A DNA stretch of 64,000 nt, taken from positions 1 to 64,000 of the forward strand of contig JAVBLN010000042.1 of NCBI GenBank assembly GCA_031553495.1, given 5' to 3'. Positions 6,959 through 15,727 of this stretch are shown here, in pieces. The stretch comes from Pinibacter sp031553495 (lineage in GTDB: Bacteria; Bacteroidota; Bacteroidia; Chitinophagales; Chitinophagaceae). Each line of letters begins with the position of its first letter. Position 1 is the stretch's first letter. Position numbers and translations under genes: made by a program. Below the pieces are notes generated by a model. That model was given only the letters and a program-made list of their open reading frames with translations. It ran no database searches and was not told the origin of the DNA.

Positions 6959-9238
6959 ATGAAGGAAACCTATCACATACATATAAACGGCCTGGTACAA
7001 GGCGTGGGGTTCAGGCCTTATGTATGCCGCATTGCACAAAGTATGCAGATGACCGGAGTGGTTAATAACTCAAACGATGGTGTTCATATAAAAATAACAG
7101 CCTGCCCTTCCAATGCGGAAAAGTTTTATAATCACATCATTACCCATCCGCCACAAGGCGCTATTATAACAAGCCATACTATAAAGAAAGAAGCATTACA
7201 ATTATTCACTTCCTTCTCTATTATAGAAAGCGCCCCAAACACCGAAGCCGCGATTCTTCTAACACCGGACGTGGCTATTTGCAAAAATTGCAAACAGGAA
7301 ATGGAGGAACCATTTAATAAAAGAAAAGGCTATGCTTTTACTACATGCGTGCATTGCGGCCCGCGATACTCTATTATAACCGCATTGCCATACGACAGGG
7401 CAAACACTACTATGGCAAACCTCGAAATGTGTGATAGCTGCAGAGATGAATATAGTACTATAAACAACTCAAGGCATTATAGCCAGACAAATTCCTGCAA
7501 CAGTTGCGCTATTCCCATGCATCTGTTTTCATCTGCAACCAATGAATGCAAAACAAGAGATGGTGAGAAAATAATTGAAATGCTTGTAAGCATTTTACAA
7601 AGCGGAAAAATTGCAGCCGTCAAAGGCATTGGCGGATACTTACTTGTATGCGATGCTACCAATGAAGAGGTGGTAAACACATTGCGGCAACGCAAACACC
7701 GGCCTGCAAAACCATTTGCAGTACTATACCCTTCCATTGAAATGGCGCAGATGGATACCGACATATCGACTATCGAAAAACAAGCATTACAAAGCGACCA
7801 GGCGCCAATTGTGTTATGCAAAAAAAAGAGCAAAACATCAACTGCAAATGCTGTGGCCCCCGGACTTGATAAAATTGGAGTGATGTTGCCATATGCGCCT
7901 TTGCTGTATTTAATTGCAACCAAATGCAACAAACCACTCATTGCTACAAGCGGCAACATAAGCGGCGCAGCCATTATTTACAACGATGATGACGCGTTGG
8001 AAAACCTGTTTGATATAGCGGACTATATACTCACTTACGAACGTGAAATTGTTGTTCCGCAAGATGACAGTGTAGTGCAGTTTACAGAAAGTGGCCAAAG
8101 AATAATTATAAGACGAAGCAGAGGATTGGCGCCAAATTATTTCCCAAATCCGTTGGGCTTTTCAAACCAAACCGTGTTAGCAACCGGAGCAGAACTGAAA
8201 AGCGCTTTTGCTATACTCCATAAAAATAATTTGTTCATAAGCCAATACCTGGGCGATCAGCAGGCATTGGAATCGCAGGAAAGTTATTTGCACACACTGG
8301 CACATTTGCAGCAATTGTTGAAAATAATACCCTCTGTTGTTATAACAGATAAACATCCTGCGTATAATATTTCGATGCTGGCAAATGCTTATGCGCGGCA
8401 GTATCAAATTTCGTGTGTGCATACCACTCAGCATCACAAAGCGCATTTTACAAGCGTTTTGGCTGAAAACAATTTATTGCAAACAAACGAGCACATAGCA
8501 GGAATTGTTTGGGATGGAACCGGCTGGGGTGATGATGAACAAATATGGGGTAGCGAAATCTTTCTTTTTGAAAACAAGGAAATGAAACGCGTAGCGCACC
8601 TGGATTATTTTCCCGTTGTAGCTGGCGATAAAATGAGCCTCGAACCGAGGCTGAGCGCTTTAAGTCTTTTGCAGCATATGCCGGAAGCGCAACATATTAT
8701 TCAGCCAATGTTTTCAGAAGCGGAATGGACTTTCTATCAAAAACTTTTACAAACAACAAATGGATTGCAAACAAGTTCAATGGGACGCTTTTTAGATGGA
8801 ATTGGCGCTATACTGGGCATTTGCAATAAGAATACTTATGAAGGCGAATGCGCGATGCAAATGGAAGCGCTGGCACGAAATTGTAAAGAAGAGATTGATG
8901 ATCACTACCTGTTGTATTTGGAGGAAAACATGATAAAGTGGCAAAAGTTTATTGAGGGTGTTATTGATGATGTGAAGCATAAGCAGGACAGATCTTTTAT
9001 CTGTCGCAAAGTTTTTTACTCGCTGGCAAAAGCCATTGGTGAATTGCGTGCGCATTTAAACATTAATGCATTGGCCTTCAGTGGTGGGGTTTTTCAAAAC
9101 GCGCTATTGGCCGATTTTATAATAGCCGGTTTAGGAAAAAACAACAAATTGTATTTTCATAAACAACTAAGTCCAAATGACGAATGCATCGCGTTAGGTC
9201 AGTTGGCGTGTTGGGCTTTGAAAATTGATGCTATATAG
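6959..9238 (+). CDS. hypF: carbamoyltransferase HypF
   Basis: Makes the cyanide-ligand precursor by transferring the carbamoyl group of carbamoyl phosphate to the C-terminal Cys of HypE. The domain order is complete in 759 residues. An acylphosphatase domain comes first (GLVQGVGFRP, 11-20). Zinc fingers with CxxC pairs follow at 108/111, 130/133, 158/161 and 180/183, then a YrdC-like domain (about 200-380). The C-terminal Kae1-like carbamoyltransferase half contains HHKAHFTSV, WDGTGWG and the late FSGGVFQNALL motif. It lies between hypB and hypC; both junctions hold core repeats. Confidence 0.96.
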   Translation: MKETYHIHINGLVQGVGFRPYVCRIAQSMQMTGVVNNSNDGVHIKITACPSNAEKFYNHIITHPPQGAIITSHTIKKEALQLFTSFSIIESAPNTEAAILLTPDVAICKNCKQEMEEPFNKRKGYAFTTCVHCGPRYSIITALPYDRANTTMANLEMCDSCRDEYSTINNSRHYSQTNSCNSCAIPMHLFSSATNECKTRDGEKIIEMLVSILQSGKIAAVKGIGGYLLVCDATNEEVVNTLRQRKHRPAKPFAVLYPSIEMAQMDTDISTIEKQALQSDQAPIVLCKKKSKTSTANAVAPGLDKIGVMLPYAPLLYLIATKCNKPLIATSGNISGAAIIYNDDDALENLFDIADYILTYEREIVVPQDDSVVQFTESGQRIIIRRSRGLAPNYFPNPLGFSNQTVLATGAELKSAFAILHKNNLFISQYLGDQQALESQESYLHTLAHLQQLLKIIPSVVITDKHPAYNISMLANAYARQYQISCVHTTQHHKAHFTSVLAENNLLQTNEHIAGIVWDGTGWGDDEQIWGSEIFLFENKEMKRVAHLDYFPVVAGDKMSLEPRLSALSLLQHMPEAQHIIQPMFSEAEWTFYQKLLQTTNGLQTSSMGRFLDGIGAILGICNKNTYEGECAMQMEALARNCKEEIDDHYLLYLEENMIKWQKFIEGVIDDVKHKQDRSFICRKVFYSLAKAIGELRAHLNINALAFSGGVFQNALLADFIIAGLGKNNKLYFHKQLSPNDECIALGQLACWALKIDAI

Positions 9239-9246
9239 CTCATGTT

Positions 9247-9322
9247 TCAATAGCTGAATAAAGAACTAATTGCTGAAGTGAGTGACACAACGATGCTTAA
9301 TAGTAGCACAACTGCCGGTTCC
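9247..9322 (+). repeat. core intergenic repeat, class I (orientation A)
   Basis: Partial left direct repeat, then GAAGTGAGTGACACAACGAT and TAATAGTAGCACAACTGCCGG. It sits between hypF and hypC. Confidence 0.85.
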
Positions 9323-9393
9323 ATAATAAAAAAACAAAAAATGAAAACAGCGTTTATACATAACCGTGAAATGAAAATAAAACCTTTTAACGT

Positions 9394-9636
9394 ATGTGTT
9401 TAGCTATACCCGGAAAATTAATTGAAATATCCGCACAACTGGATGATACTTTCAGAACCGGCAAAGTATCGTTTGGCGGCATTTTAAAAGAAGTGAATTT
9501 ATGCATGCTTCCCGAAGCTGTGCCCGGCGATTATGTAATGGTGCATGTGGGCGTGGCCATTAGCAAAGTGGATGAAGAGGAGGCCAACAGAGTGTTTGAA
9601 TACTTAAAAGAAATGGGCGAAGTGGATGAACTATAA
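9394..9636 (+). CDS. hypC: hydrogenase assembly chaperone HypC
   Basis: Small chaperone that binds HypD and the large-subunit precursor during delivery of the Fe(CN)2CO unit. The 80-residue protein starts MCLAIPGK, whose Cys2 is the essential iron-binding residue. The family core (VNLCMLP...GDYVMVHVGVAISKVDEEEA) follows. It precedes hypD by 33 bp, the normal hypCD pairing. Confidence 0.95.
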   Translation: MCLAIPGKLIEISAQLDDTFRTGKVSFGGILKEVNLCMLPEAVPGDYVMVHVGVAISKVDEEEANRVFEYLKEMGEVDEL

Positions 9637-9669
9637 ACCACAGACTACTTGTATTAACACCTTATTACA

Positions 9670-10758
9670 ATGAAATACTTAACTGAATATAGAAACGAAA
9701 AAATTGTTGCGGAATACTTACACGAAATACACCGCATTTGCACAAGGCATTGGACACTTATGGAAATATGCGGCGGACAAACGCACAGCCTTGTGAAGAA
9801 CGGCATTTTGAATATGCTGCCGCATACAATAAATATGGTGCATGGACCAGGCTGCCCCGTGTGCGTAACAGGTGTTAGTGTAATTGATGAAGCTATTTTT
9901 TTGGCAGAAAGACCGGACACCATTTTATGTTCGTTTGGTGATATGCTGCGTGTGCCCGGCAGTTCGAAAAGTTTGCTGGAAGCCAAAGCCGGCGGCGCTG
10001 ATATCCGCATAATGTACTCTCCGCTGGAGGCTGTGCAACTAGCTGCGAAAACACCAAATAAGCAGATTGTTTTTTTTGCGGTGGGCTTTGAAACCACGGC
10101 TCCCGCCAACGCGTTGAGTGTGGTGCAGGCCGCACAGCTTCACTTGGAGAACTATAGCATTCTATCATCGCACGTGTTGGTGCCGCCGGCGATGGAGGCC
10201 ATTTTAAGCGACGAGGCAAATAAAATTGATGCCTTTCTGGCTGCCGGTCATGTGTGTACCATTATGGGAATGGAAGAATATTTTCCGATAGTTGAAAAGT
10301 ATAAATGCCCGATAGTTGTTACAGGATTTGAGCCTGCGGATTTGCTGCAAGGGATATTAATGGCAGTGATGCAACTTGAAAAAGGCGAGTATAAATTAGA
10401 GAACCAATACAGCAGAAGTGTGCAGCAGCAGGGAAATCAACACGCTCAACATATTCTGAAAGAAGTGTTTGACATTGGCGATAAAACCTGGCGCGGCATT
10501 GGCAATATACCGCAGAGCGGCTATGATGTAAGTGAACAATATGCGCGGTTTGATGCGCGGAAAAAATTTGATATTCATATTCCCAAGGCGGAAGAAAATA
10601 AAGATTGCATTAGCGGAGATATAATGAAGGGATTGAAAAAGCCAAAGGACTGTGTGAATTTTGGATCGCTGTGTAAACCTGAGCATCCGTTGGGCGCGCC
10701 GATGGTGAGCAGCGAGGGCGCTTGCGCTGCTTATTTTAATTATGCAGATAATGAGTGA
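9670..10758 (+). CDS. hypD: hydrogenase formation protein HypD
   Basis: Iron-sulfur scaffold on which the Fe(CN)2CO group is built together with HypC and HypE. Conserved cysteine motifs are present: CGGQTH near residue 35, GPGCPVCVTG near 60-70 and the distal cysteines in GSLCKPEHPLGAPMVSSEGAC at the C-terminus that hold the 4Fe-4S cluster. The length of 362 is normal. It directly follows hypC and is separated from hypE by a 144-bp gap with a class II core repeat. Confidence 0.96.
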   Translation: MKYLTEYRNEKIVAEYLHEIHRICTRHWTLMEICGGQTHSLVKNGILNMLPHTINMVHGPGCPVCVTGVSVIDEAIFLAERPDTILCSFGDMLRVPGSSKSLLEAKAGGADIRIMYSPLEAVQLAAKTPNKQIVFFAVGFETTAPANALSVVQAAQLHLENYSILSSHVLVPPAMEAILSDEANKIDAFLAAGHVCTIMGMEEYFPIVEKYKCPIVVTGFEPADLLQGILMAVMQLEKGEYKLENQYSRSVQQQGNQHAQHILKEVFDIGDKTWRGIGNIPQSGYDVSEQYARFDARKKFDIHIPKAEENKDCISGDIMKGLKKPKDCVNFGSLCKPEHPLGAPMVSSEGACAAYFNYADNE

Positions 10759-10808
10759 ACAACCGAACAGATTTGAAACAGCGAAAGTTTTGAATTTATT
10801 TTTTATGA

Positions 10809-10872
10809 GACCGGCTGCAAAGCCTTGATGGAACTTCGGTTGCGACGCTCCGTTCAACTGTAGTAATTCTTA
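10809..10872 (-). repeat. core intergenic repeat, class II (orientation B), degenerate
   Basis: Contains ACTTCGGTTGCGACGCTCCG and TCAACTGTAGTAATTCT in the arrangement of the class II copies. It sits between hypD and hypE. Confidence 0.6.
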
Positions 10873-10902
10873 TCGTCAACAAAAAACATCAGCAAACATG
10901 CT

Positions 10903-11955
10903 ATGGAAAAAATAAAAATGAATATGCAATGTCCGTTACCCAAACTTGATTTTGATGTAATTACCCTTGCGCACGGCAGCGGAGGATTGCTTACACATAA
11001 ACTGCTGCAAAGCGGCGTATTTGATCTTTTCAACAATGCGGAGATGGCGCAACAGCACGATGGTGCAGTATTACAACTGAATGGTAAAATTGCGTATAGC
11101 ACTGACAGTTATGTGGTGTCTCCCATTTTTTTTCCGGGAGGGAACATTGGAGACCTGGCAATAAACGGAACTGTTAACGACCTTGCCATGTGCGGCGCAA
11201 AAGCGCAATATCTTTCACTTAGTTTTATAATAGAAGAAGGACTAAGCGTGCAGGAGTTTTGGCAGATTCTATTAAGTATTAAAGCTGCGGCAAATAATGC
11301 GGACATCAAAATTGTTACCGGCGATACCAAAGTGGTGGAAAAAGGGAAAGGCGATAAGATATTCATTAACACTTCGGGTATAGGCATTGTGCACCCTGAT
11401 GCAAATATTCATCACAATAATATTCTTGAAGGCGATATCATTATTACAAGTGGAAACATTGCCACACACGGTATCGCTATTATGAGCGTGCGCAACGGAC
11501 TGGAATTTGAAACCGATATTAAAAGCGACACAACCGCATTACACCATTGCATTTATGAGCTGCTTGAAAAATTTGGAACCGGTGTTAAATTTCTGCGCGA
11601 TCCCACCCGTGGCGGACTTGCTACATTGTTAAACGAAGTGGCAGAACTTACAAAACTGGAATATTATATTGAACAACATTCCATTCCTGTGGAAGAGCAG
11701 GTAAATGGCGCCTGCGAAATGCTTGGCCTCGATCCCTTATATGTAGCCAATGAAGGCGTTTTTGTGGCGATAGTAAAAAAAGAAATTGCAACTGACATGG
11801 TACACGAACTACGCAAAAATGACATCGGAAAAAACGCCGCCATTATAGGTGAAGTGCGAAAGGAACATACCGGTAAAGTTGTTTTAAAAAACAGCATCGG
11901 AGGCCATCGTATACTGCATTACCTGGTAGGCGAGCAGTTACCGAGAATATGTTGA
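10903..11955 (+). CDS. hypE: carbamoyl dehydratase HypE
   Basis: Dehydrates the thiocarboxamide on its own C-terminal cysteine to thiocyanate, the CN donor for the active-site iron. The C-terminus is the diagnostic PRIC (residues 347-350). The AIRS/PurM-like fold is indicated by LAHGSGGLLTHKLL, STDSYVVSPIFFPGGNIGDLAINGTVNDLAMCGA and DPTRGGLATLLNE. The length of 350 is typical. It is the last of the hyp series and convergent with the GH97 gene. Confidence 0.96.
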   Translation: MEKIKMNMQCPLPKLDFDVITLAHGSGGLLTHKLLQSGVFDLFNNAEMAQQHDGAVLQLNGKIAYSTDSYVVSPIFFPGGNIGDLAINGTVNDLAMCGAKAQYLSLSFIIEEGLSVQEFWQILLSIKAAANNADIKIVTGDTKVVEKGKGDKIFINTSGIGIVHPDANIHHNNILEGDIIITSGNIATHGIAIMSVRNGLEFETDIKSDTTALHHCIYELLEKFGTGVKFLRDPTRGGLATLLNEVAELTKLEYYIEQHSIPVEEQVNGACEMLGLDPLYVANEGVFVAIVKKEIATDMVHELRKNDIGKNAAIIGEVRKEHTGKVVLKNSIGGHRILHYLVGEQLPRIC

Positions 11956-12030
11956 TCAGGTACTGATATGCAAAGTCATACAGCATTTTCAACTTTCAAT
12001 TCCCAATTCTCCACTTATTCACCCCTTTTT

Positions 12031-14223
12031 CTACAACTGCTTCAAGCCTTTCAGATCCTGCGTATTTGTTGCTTCTATAACACTGATGGCATAGCCGCCG
12101 CCGGGAGCGCAGTATTGAGATAGCTTTGATTTATTTGTTACTACCGCTTTGCGGATCGTATACGCCTGCGGATTGGTTTTATAATTGGCATTTGCAGCAT
12201 CGCTGTAAATGGTAGCAATGTATTTTTTATTATTATCAAGATAATCGAACGTAATGTTGGATAGCCGGCCATTTTCATCACAGGTGCTGCCTATAAACCA
12301 ATTGTTTTTTCCTTTTGCTTTGCGGGCATAAGTTATATAATCGCCCGGTTCGGCTTCCAACACTTTGGAGTCATCCCAATCAATAGCCACATCTTTTATA
12401 AACTGGAATGCATCTAAAAACCTGTTATAATTTTCGGGAAGATCCGCGGCCATTTGGAGCGGACTGTACATAGTTACATACAATGCCAACTGGCGCGCCA
12501 GCGTGCTGTTTACATGCGAGTGGTTGTCCGGATTCAGTTTGCTTAAATCCATTTCAAAAATGCCGGGTGTATAATCCATAGGTCCGCCCATTAATCTTGT
12601 AAAAGGCAGAATTGTAGTGTGGTCCGGATTATTGCCACCAAATGATTCGTACTCTGTACCGCGTGCAGATTCATTTGCAACCAGGTTGGGATAAGTTCTG
12701 CTTAATCCTGTTGGATGCACCGCTTCGTGTGCATTCACCATTATTTTATATGAGGCGGCTTTAGTTATTGCGTACAGGTAATGATTTACCAGCCATTGTC
12801 CGTAATGATGCTCCCCACGTGGAATAATGTTGCCTACATATCCGCTTTTAACAGCATTGTAACCGTTGGCTACCATAAATTTATATGCAGTATCCATGAA
12901 GCGTTCATAATTTCTTATAGAGCTGGAGGTTTCATGGTGCATAATAATTTTTATTCCTTTGCTAGCGGCATAACGATGTAGTTCCTTTACATCAAAGTCC
13001 GGATATGGAGTAACAAAATCAAATACAAAATCTTTCGACTTGCCAAACCAATCTTCCCAGCCCACGTTCCATCCTTCTACCAGCACCGCGTCAAAACCGT
13101 GTTTTGCGGCAAAGTCAATATACTCTTTTACATGCTGCGTGTTGGCCGCGTGTTTGCCATTGGGTTTTGCCTGGGCAAAGTTTGTAATGCCTAGTTTCAC
13201 ATTATCAAGATCTGTGTACGACCAGGTGCTTTTACCCACGATCATTTCCCACCAGACACCCACATACTTTGCCGGTTTAATCCAGTCGGTAGTTGCATAT
13301 TTTGTAGGCTCGTTAAGGTTTAAGATCAGTTTAGATGTCAGTATGTCCGCGGCTTTATCGCTTACCACAATTGTGCGCCATGGCGACTGGCAGGGTGTTT
13401 GTAAATAGCCTTTATTACCTATTGCATCAGGAGTAAGAAAAGTTTCCAGTGTAAAACTCTTGTCGTCAAGATCCAGGTTCATGCCCGAATACTCAACCAG
13501 TGCAGCTTCATGAATATTGATATACAACCCGTCTTTACTTTTCAACATCAGCGGCGTTTGAAGGCCTGTTGGAGAAAAAGTAGTTTGAGAAGCATTGCCT
13601 GTAATTGCGTCTTTCATTTTGCCCCTTACTTCCGAAAGGTTTGAAGTAACGGTGCTATACTCTTGTGTATCAAAATCGCCGGGAAGCCAGAAAGCTTTAT
13701 GGTCGCCGCTTAACGCGAACTGTGTTTTTTCTTCTTTTACAATAAAGTGGCTAAGATTTTTTTGCAATGGAAATTCATAACGAAATCCAAGTCCGTCATC
13801 AAACAATCTGAAGCGTACAACAAGAAACCGTTGTGTTGCCTTTTGCGTAAGCGTAACTGCAAGTTCGTTATAATAATTGCGAATGCTTTTCACCTCACCC
13901 CACACAGGTTGCCAGGTTTCATCAAACTGCCGTTTTTGTGTATTGGTTATAGAAAAGCCATCCATCAAATCGTAGGACCCTGCTTGTTTTCCGGCTTCTT
14001 CACTTACATTTTCAAAGGTAATGGCGTTGGTGTTTTTCAACAGAAAACCCAGGCGGCTTTCTTTAATTACTATTTTGTTTTTATATTGAAGCGAATAGAA
14101 TGCAGCGCCGTTCTTTACTTCCACATTCAACGTAAGGTTACCATCTGGCGATAAAATGGATTCGGCCTTAATAAAAATAGATAAGCCGACCAATACGAAA
14201 AGGAGTGATAGTTTTTTAATCAT
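12031..14223 (-). CDS. GH97 inverting alpha-glucosidase, SusB type
   Basis: Secreted or periplasmic enzyme that hydrolyses alpha-glucosidic bonds. A signal peptide covers residues 1-20. A beta-sandwich N-terminal domain is followed by a TIM barrel from about 310 to 620 and a C-terminal beta domain. Glu431 (HHETS), Glu500 (NAHEAV) and Glu524 (GTEYESF) have exactly the 69- and 24-residue spacing of SusB Glu439, Glu508 and Glu532. This places the protein in the inverting alpha-glucosidase branch rather than the retaining alpha-galactosidase branch. It stands alone, convergent with hypE, with no SusCD partner nearby. Whether the substrate is starch or another alpha-glucan cannot be read from the sequence. 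Confidence 0.9.
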   Translation of the reverse strand: MIKKLSLLFVLVGLSIFIKAESILSPDGNLTLNVEVKNGAAFYSLQYKNKIVIKESRLGFLLKNTNAITFENVSEEAGKQAGSYDLMDGFSITNTQKRQFDETWQPVWGEVKSIRNYYNELAVTLTQKATQRFLVVRFRLFDDGLGFRYEFPLQKNLSHFIVKEEKTQFALSGDHKAFWLPGDFDTQEYSTVTSNLSEVRGKMKDAITGNASQTTFSPTGLQTPLMLKSKDGLYINIHEAALVEYSGMNLDLDDKSFTLETFLTPDAIGNKGYLQTPCQSPWRTIVVSDKAADILTSKLILNLNEPTKYATTDWIKPAKYVGVWWEMIVGKSTWSYTDLDNVKLGITNFAQAKPNGKHAANTQHVKEYIDFAAKHGFDAVLVEGWNVGWEDWFGKSKDFVFDFVTPYPDFDVKELHRYAASKGIKIIMHHETSSSIRNYERFMDTAYKFMVANGYNAVKSGYVGNIIPRGEHHYGQWLVNHYLYAITKAASYKIMVNAHEAVHPTGLSRTYPNLVANESARGTEYESFGGNNPDHTTILPFTRLMGGPMDYTPGIFEMDLSKLNPDNHSHVNSTLARQLALYVTMYSPLQMAADLPENYNRFLDAFQFIKDVAIDWDDSKVLEAEPGDYITYARKAKGKNNWFIGSTCDENGRLSNITFDYLDNNKKYIATIYSDAANANYKTNPQAYTIRKAVVTNKSKLSQYCAPGGGYAISVIEATNTQDLKGLKQL

Positions 14224-14310
14224 AAGATTACATTTACTTTTCTAAACAAAATTCAGGGCATTAAAGTTAACAGTATGGCAGGAAAATGAGAAAAGTAAAG
14301 CGTGAATAAA

Positions 14311-14406
14311 TGGAGAATTGAGAGTTGAGAGTTGAGAATGCTTTAATCACTGATTGCAAGCCAAAACAAAAGCACTCATTACTCAAAACTCATAACTCAT
14401 AACTTG
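14311..14406 (+). repeat. degenerate heptamer-type spacer
   Basis: Tandem units GAGAATT/GAGAGTT, then CACTGATTGCAAGCCAAAAC, then CTCATAA-type units. It leads into the core repeat at 14407. Confidence 0.6.
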
Positions 14407-14475
14407 TTCAATAGCATTCCTACCGTACAAGTGAGTGACACAACGATGCTTAATAGTAGCACTACCGCCGGTTCC
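14407..14475 (+). repeat. core intergenic repeat, class I (orientation A)
   Basis: Complete consensus copy with both direct repeats and centre AAGTGAGTGACACAACGATG. It lies downstream of tsf. Confidence 0.93.
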
Positions 14476-14504
14476 CAAAAGAAATGCATGTTTTATAAAG
14501 GCTA

Positions 14505-14532
14505 ATTTTACATTATGCGCATAATGTAAAAT
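14505..14532. repeat. perfect 28-bp palindrome
   Basis: Two 14-bp arms (ATTTTACATTATGC and its complement) with no spacer, 5 bp from the tsf terminator. It could be an operator, a second hairpin or a recombination site. Confidence 0.85.
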
Positions 14533-14536
14533 TCAC

Positions 14537-14563
14537 AAAAAAAGCTCTGCGTTTGCAGAGCTT
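14537..14563 (-). terminator. intrinsic terminator of the rplM-tsf operon
   Basis: On the minus strand AAGCTCTGC-AAAC-GCAGAGCTT is followed by a run of T, 26 bp after the tsf stop. Confidence 0.9.
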
Positions 14564-14588
14564 CTTTAAGTATTATTATAAGTACCAA

Positions 14589-15428
14589 TTATCCTAGAGC
14601 AACACGTTTGAAAGATAATACTTTCAAACCTCCGTCAACGCTTTTCAGATAATCTTCAACGCTTTTACTTCCGTCTTTTACAAAAGCCTGTGCCAGCAAT
14701 GTACTTTCTTTGAAGAAAGCGTTTAATTTACCTTCAGCTATTTTATTGATCATTTCAGCAGGTTTGCCGGCCATTTTTGGATCAGCAGCTACCTGGTCTG
14801 TAATAATCGCTTTTTCTCTTGCTACCACATCGGCAGGTACAGATTCAGGATCTACAGCCACCGGGTTCATAGCCGCGATTTGCATGGCAACATCTTTACC
14901 GGCTTCAGCGGCTTCTTTGTTCAAACCTACTAATACGGCAAGGCGGTTGGCACCATGAATATAACCTGCAACAAATTCCGCGTCAATCCTCTCAAATTTA
15001 GAAATACCGATTTTTTCACCAATGCTGGCCAGTTTATCATTTACCAGGTCGGTTACTTTCGCGCCATTGATTGAAATATTATTAAGCTCTTCAATAGATT
15101 TTACATTGTTAGCAACGGCAGCATCAATAATGCTTTGCGCGAATGCAACAAAGTCGGCGTTTTTGCTCACGAAATCTGTTTCGCAGCTTACGCAAAGCGC
15201 TATACCGGTTTTGCTGTCGGCGGTTGTTTTAGCAAGTACAACACCTTCTTTAGCTTCACGATCACCACGAAGCGCAGCAACTTTAGCGCCTTTTTTGCGC
15301 AGCCAGTCTACTGCAGCTTCAAAATCGCCATTTGATTCTGTTAATGCTTTACGGCAATCCATCATTCCTGCTCCTGTAGCCTGACGCAGTTTATTAATAT
15401 CAGCGGCTGTAATTGTTACAGTTGACAT
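14589..15428 (-). CDS. tsf: translation elongation factor Ts
   Basis: Exchanges GDP for GTP on EF-Tu. The N-terminal UBA-like domain (ITAADINKLRQATGAGMMDCRKAL) and the core motif with CETDFVSKNADFV identify the family. The length of 279 is usual for the phylum. It follows rpsB, as in most bacteria, but after a 299-bp spacer with strong predicted RNA structure. It ends in the terminator at 14537-14563. The start is the ATG at 15428. Confidence 0.97.
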   Translation of the reverse strand: MSTVTITAADINKLRQATGAGMMDCRKALTESNGDFEAAVDWLRKKGAKVAALRGDREAKEGVVLAKTTADSKTGIALCVSCETDFVSKNADFVAFAQSIIDAAVANNVKSIEELNNISINGAKVTDLVNDKLASIGEKIGISKFERIDAEFVAGYIHGANRLAVLVGLNKEAAEAGKDVAMQIAAMNPVAVDPESVPADVVAREKAIITDQVAADPKMAGKPAEMINKIAEGKLNAFFKESTLLAQAFVKDGSKSVEDYLKSVDGGLKVLSFKRVALG

Positions 15429-15571
15429 AACTTATAAATTTGAAAATGAGATAATTTAAAAATTTGAGAATGTTGTTTAAGAATAACCACACTGCACGTT
15501 GTGCCATTGTTTGTTCACGTAGCAACATCTTCAATTTAATAATCCTTAAGTTCATCAATGAACTAATGTAT

Positions 15572-15656
15572 TAAGTGTGTTACCCTTCCTGAGTGTACTT
15601 TAGTTGTTCAGGTAATTAAAAAACGATGTACGTTCTTTTGTTTGGTAACACACTTA
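15572..15656 (-). other. candidate structured RNA between rpsB and tsf
   Basis: On the minus-strand transcript a perfect 13-bp stem (TAAGTGTGTTACC / GGTAACACACTTA) encloses 59 nt. These can form two short internal hairpins (AACG...CGTT followed by T residues, and CCTGA...TCAGG), giving a three-way-junction layout. It lies in the 299-bp rpsB-tsf spacer. I do not recognise a known family. It may regulate tsf or serve as a processing site. Confidence 0.5.
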
Positions 15657-15727
15657 TTGAATTTTATTGCAACAGTTATTTTTAATTGATAACTGAAAAC
15701 ATTTATTATTTGAGCTGCAATGAGGAA

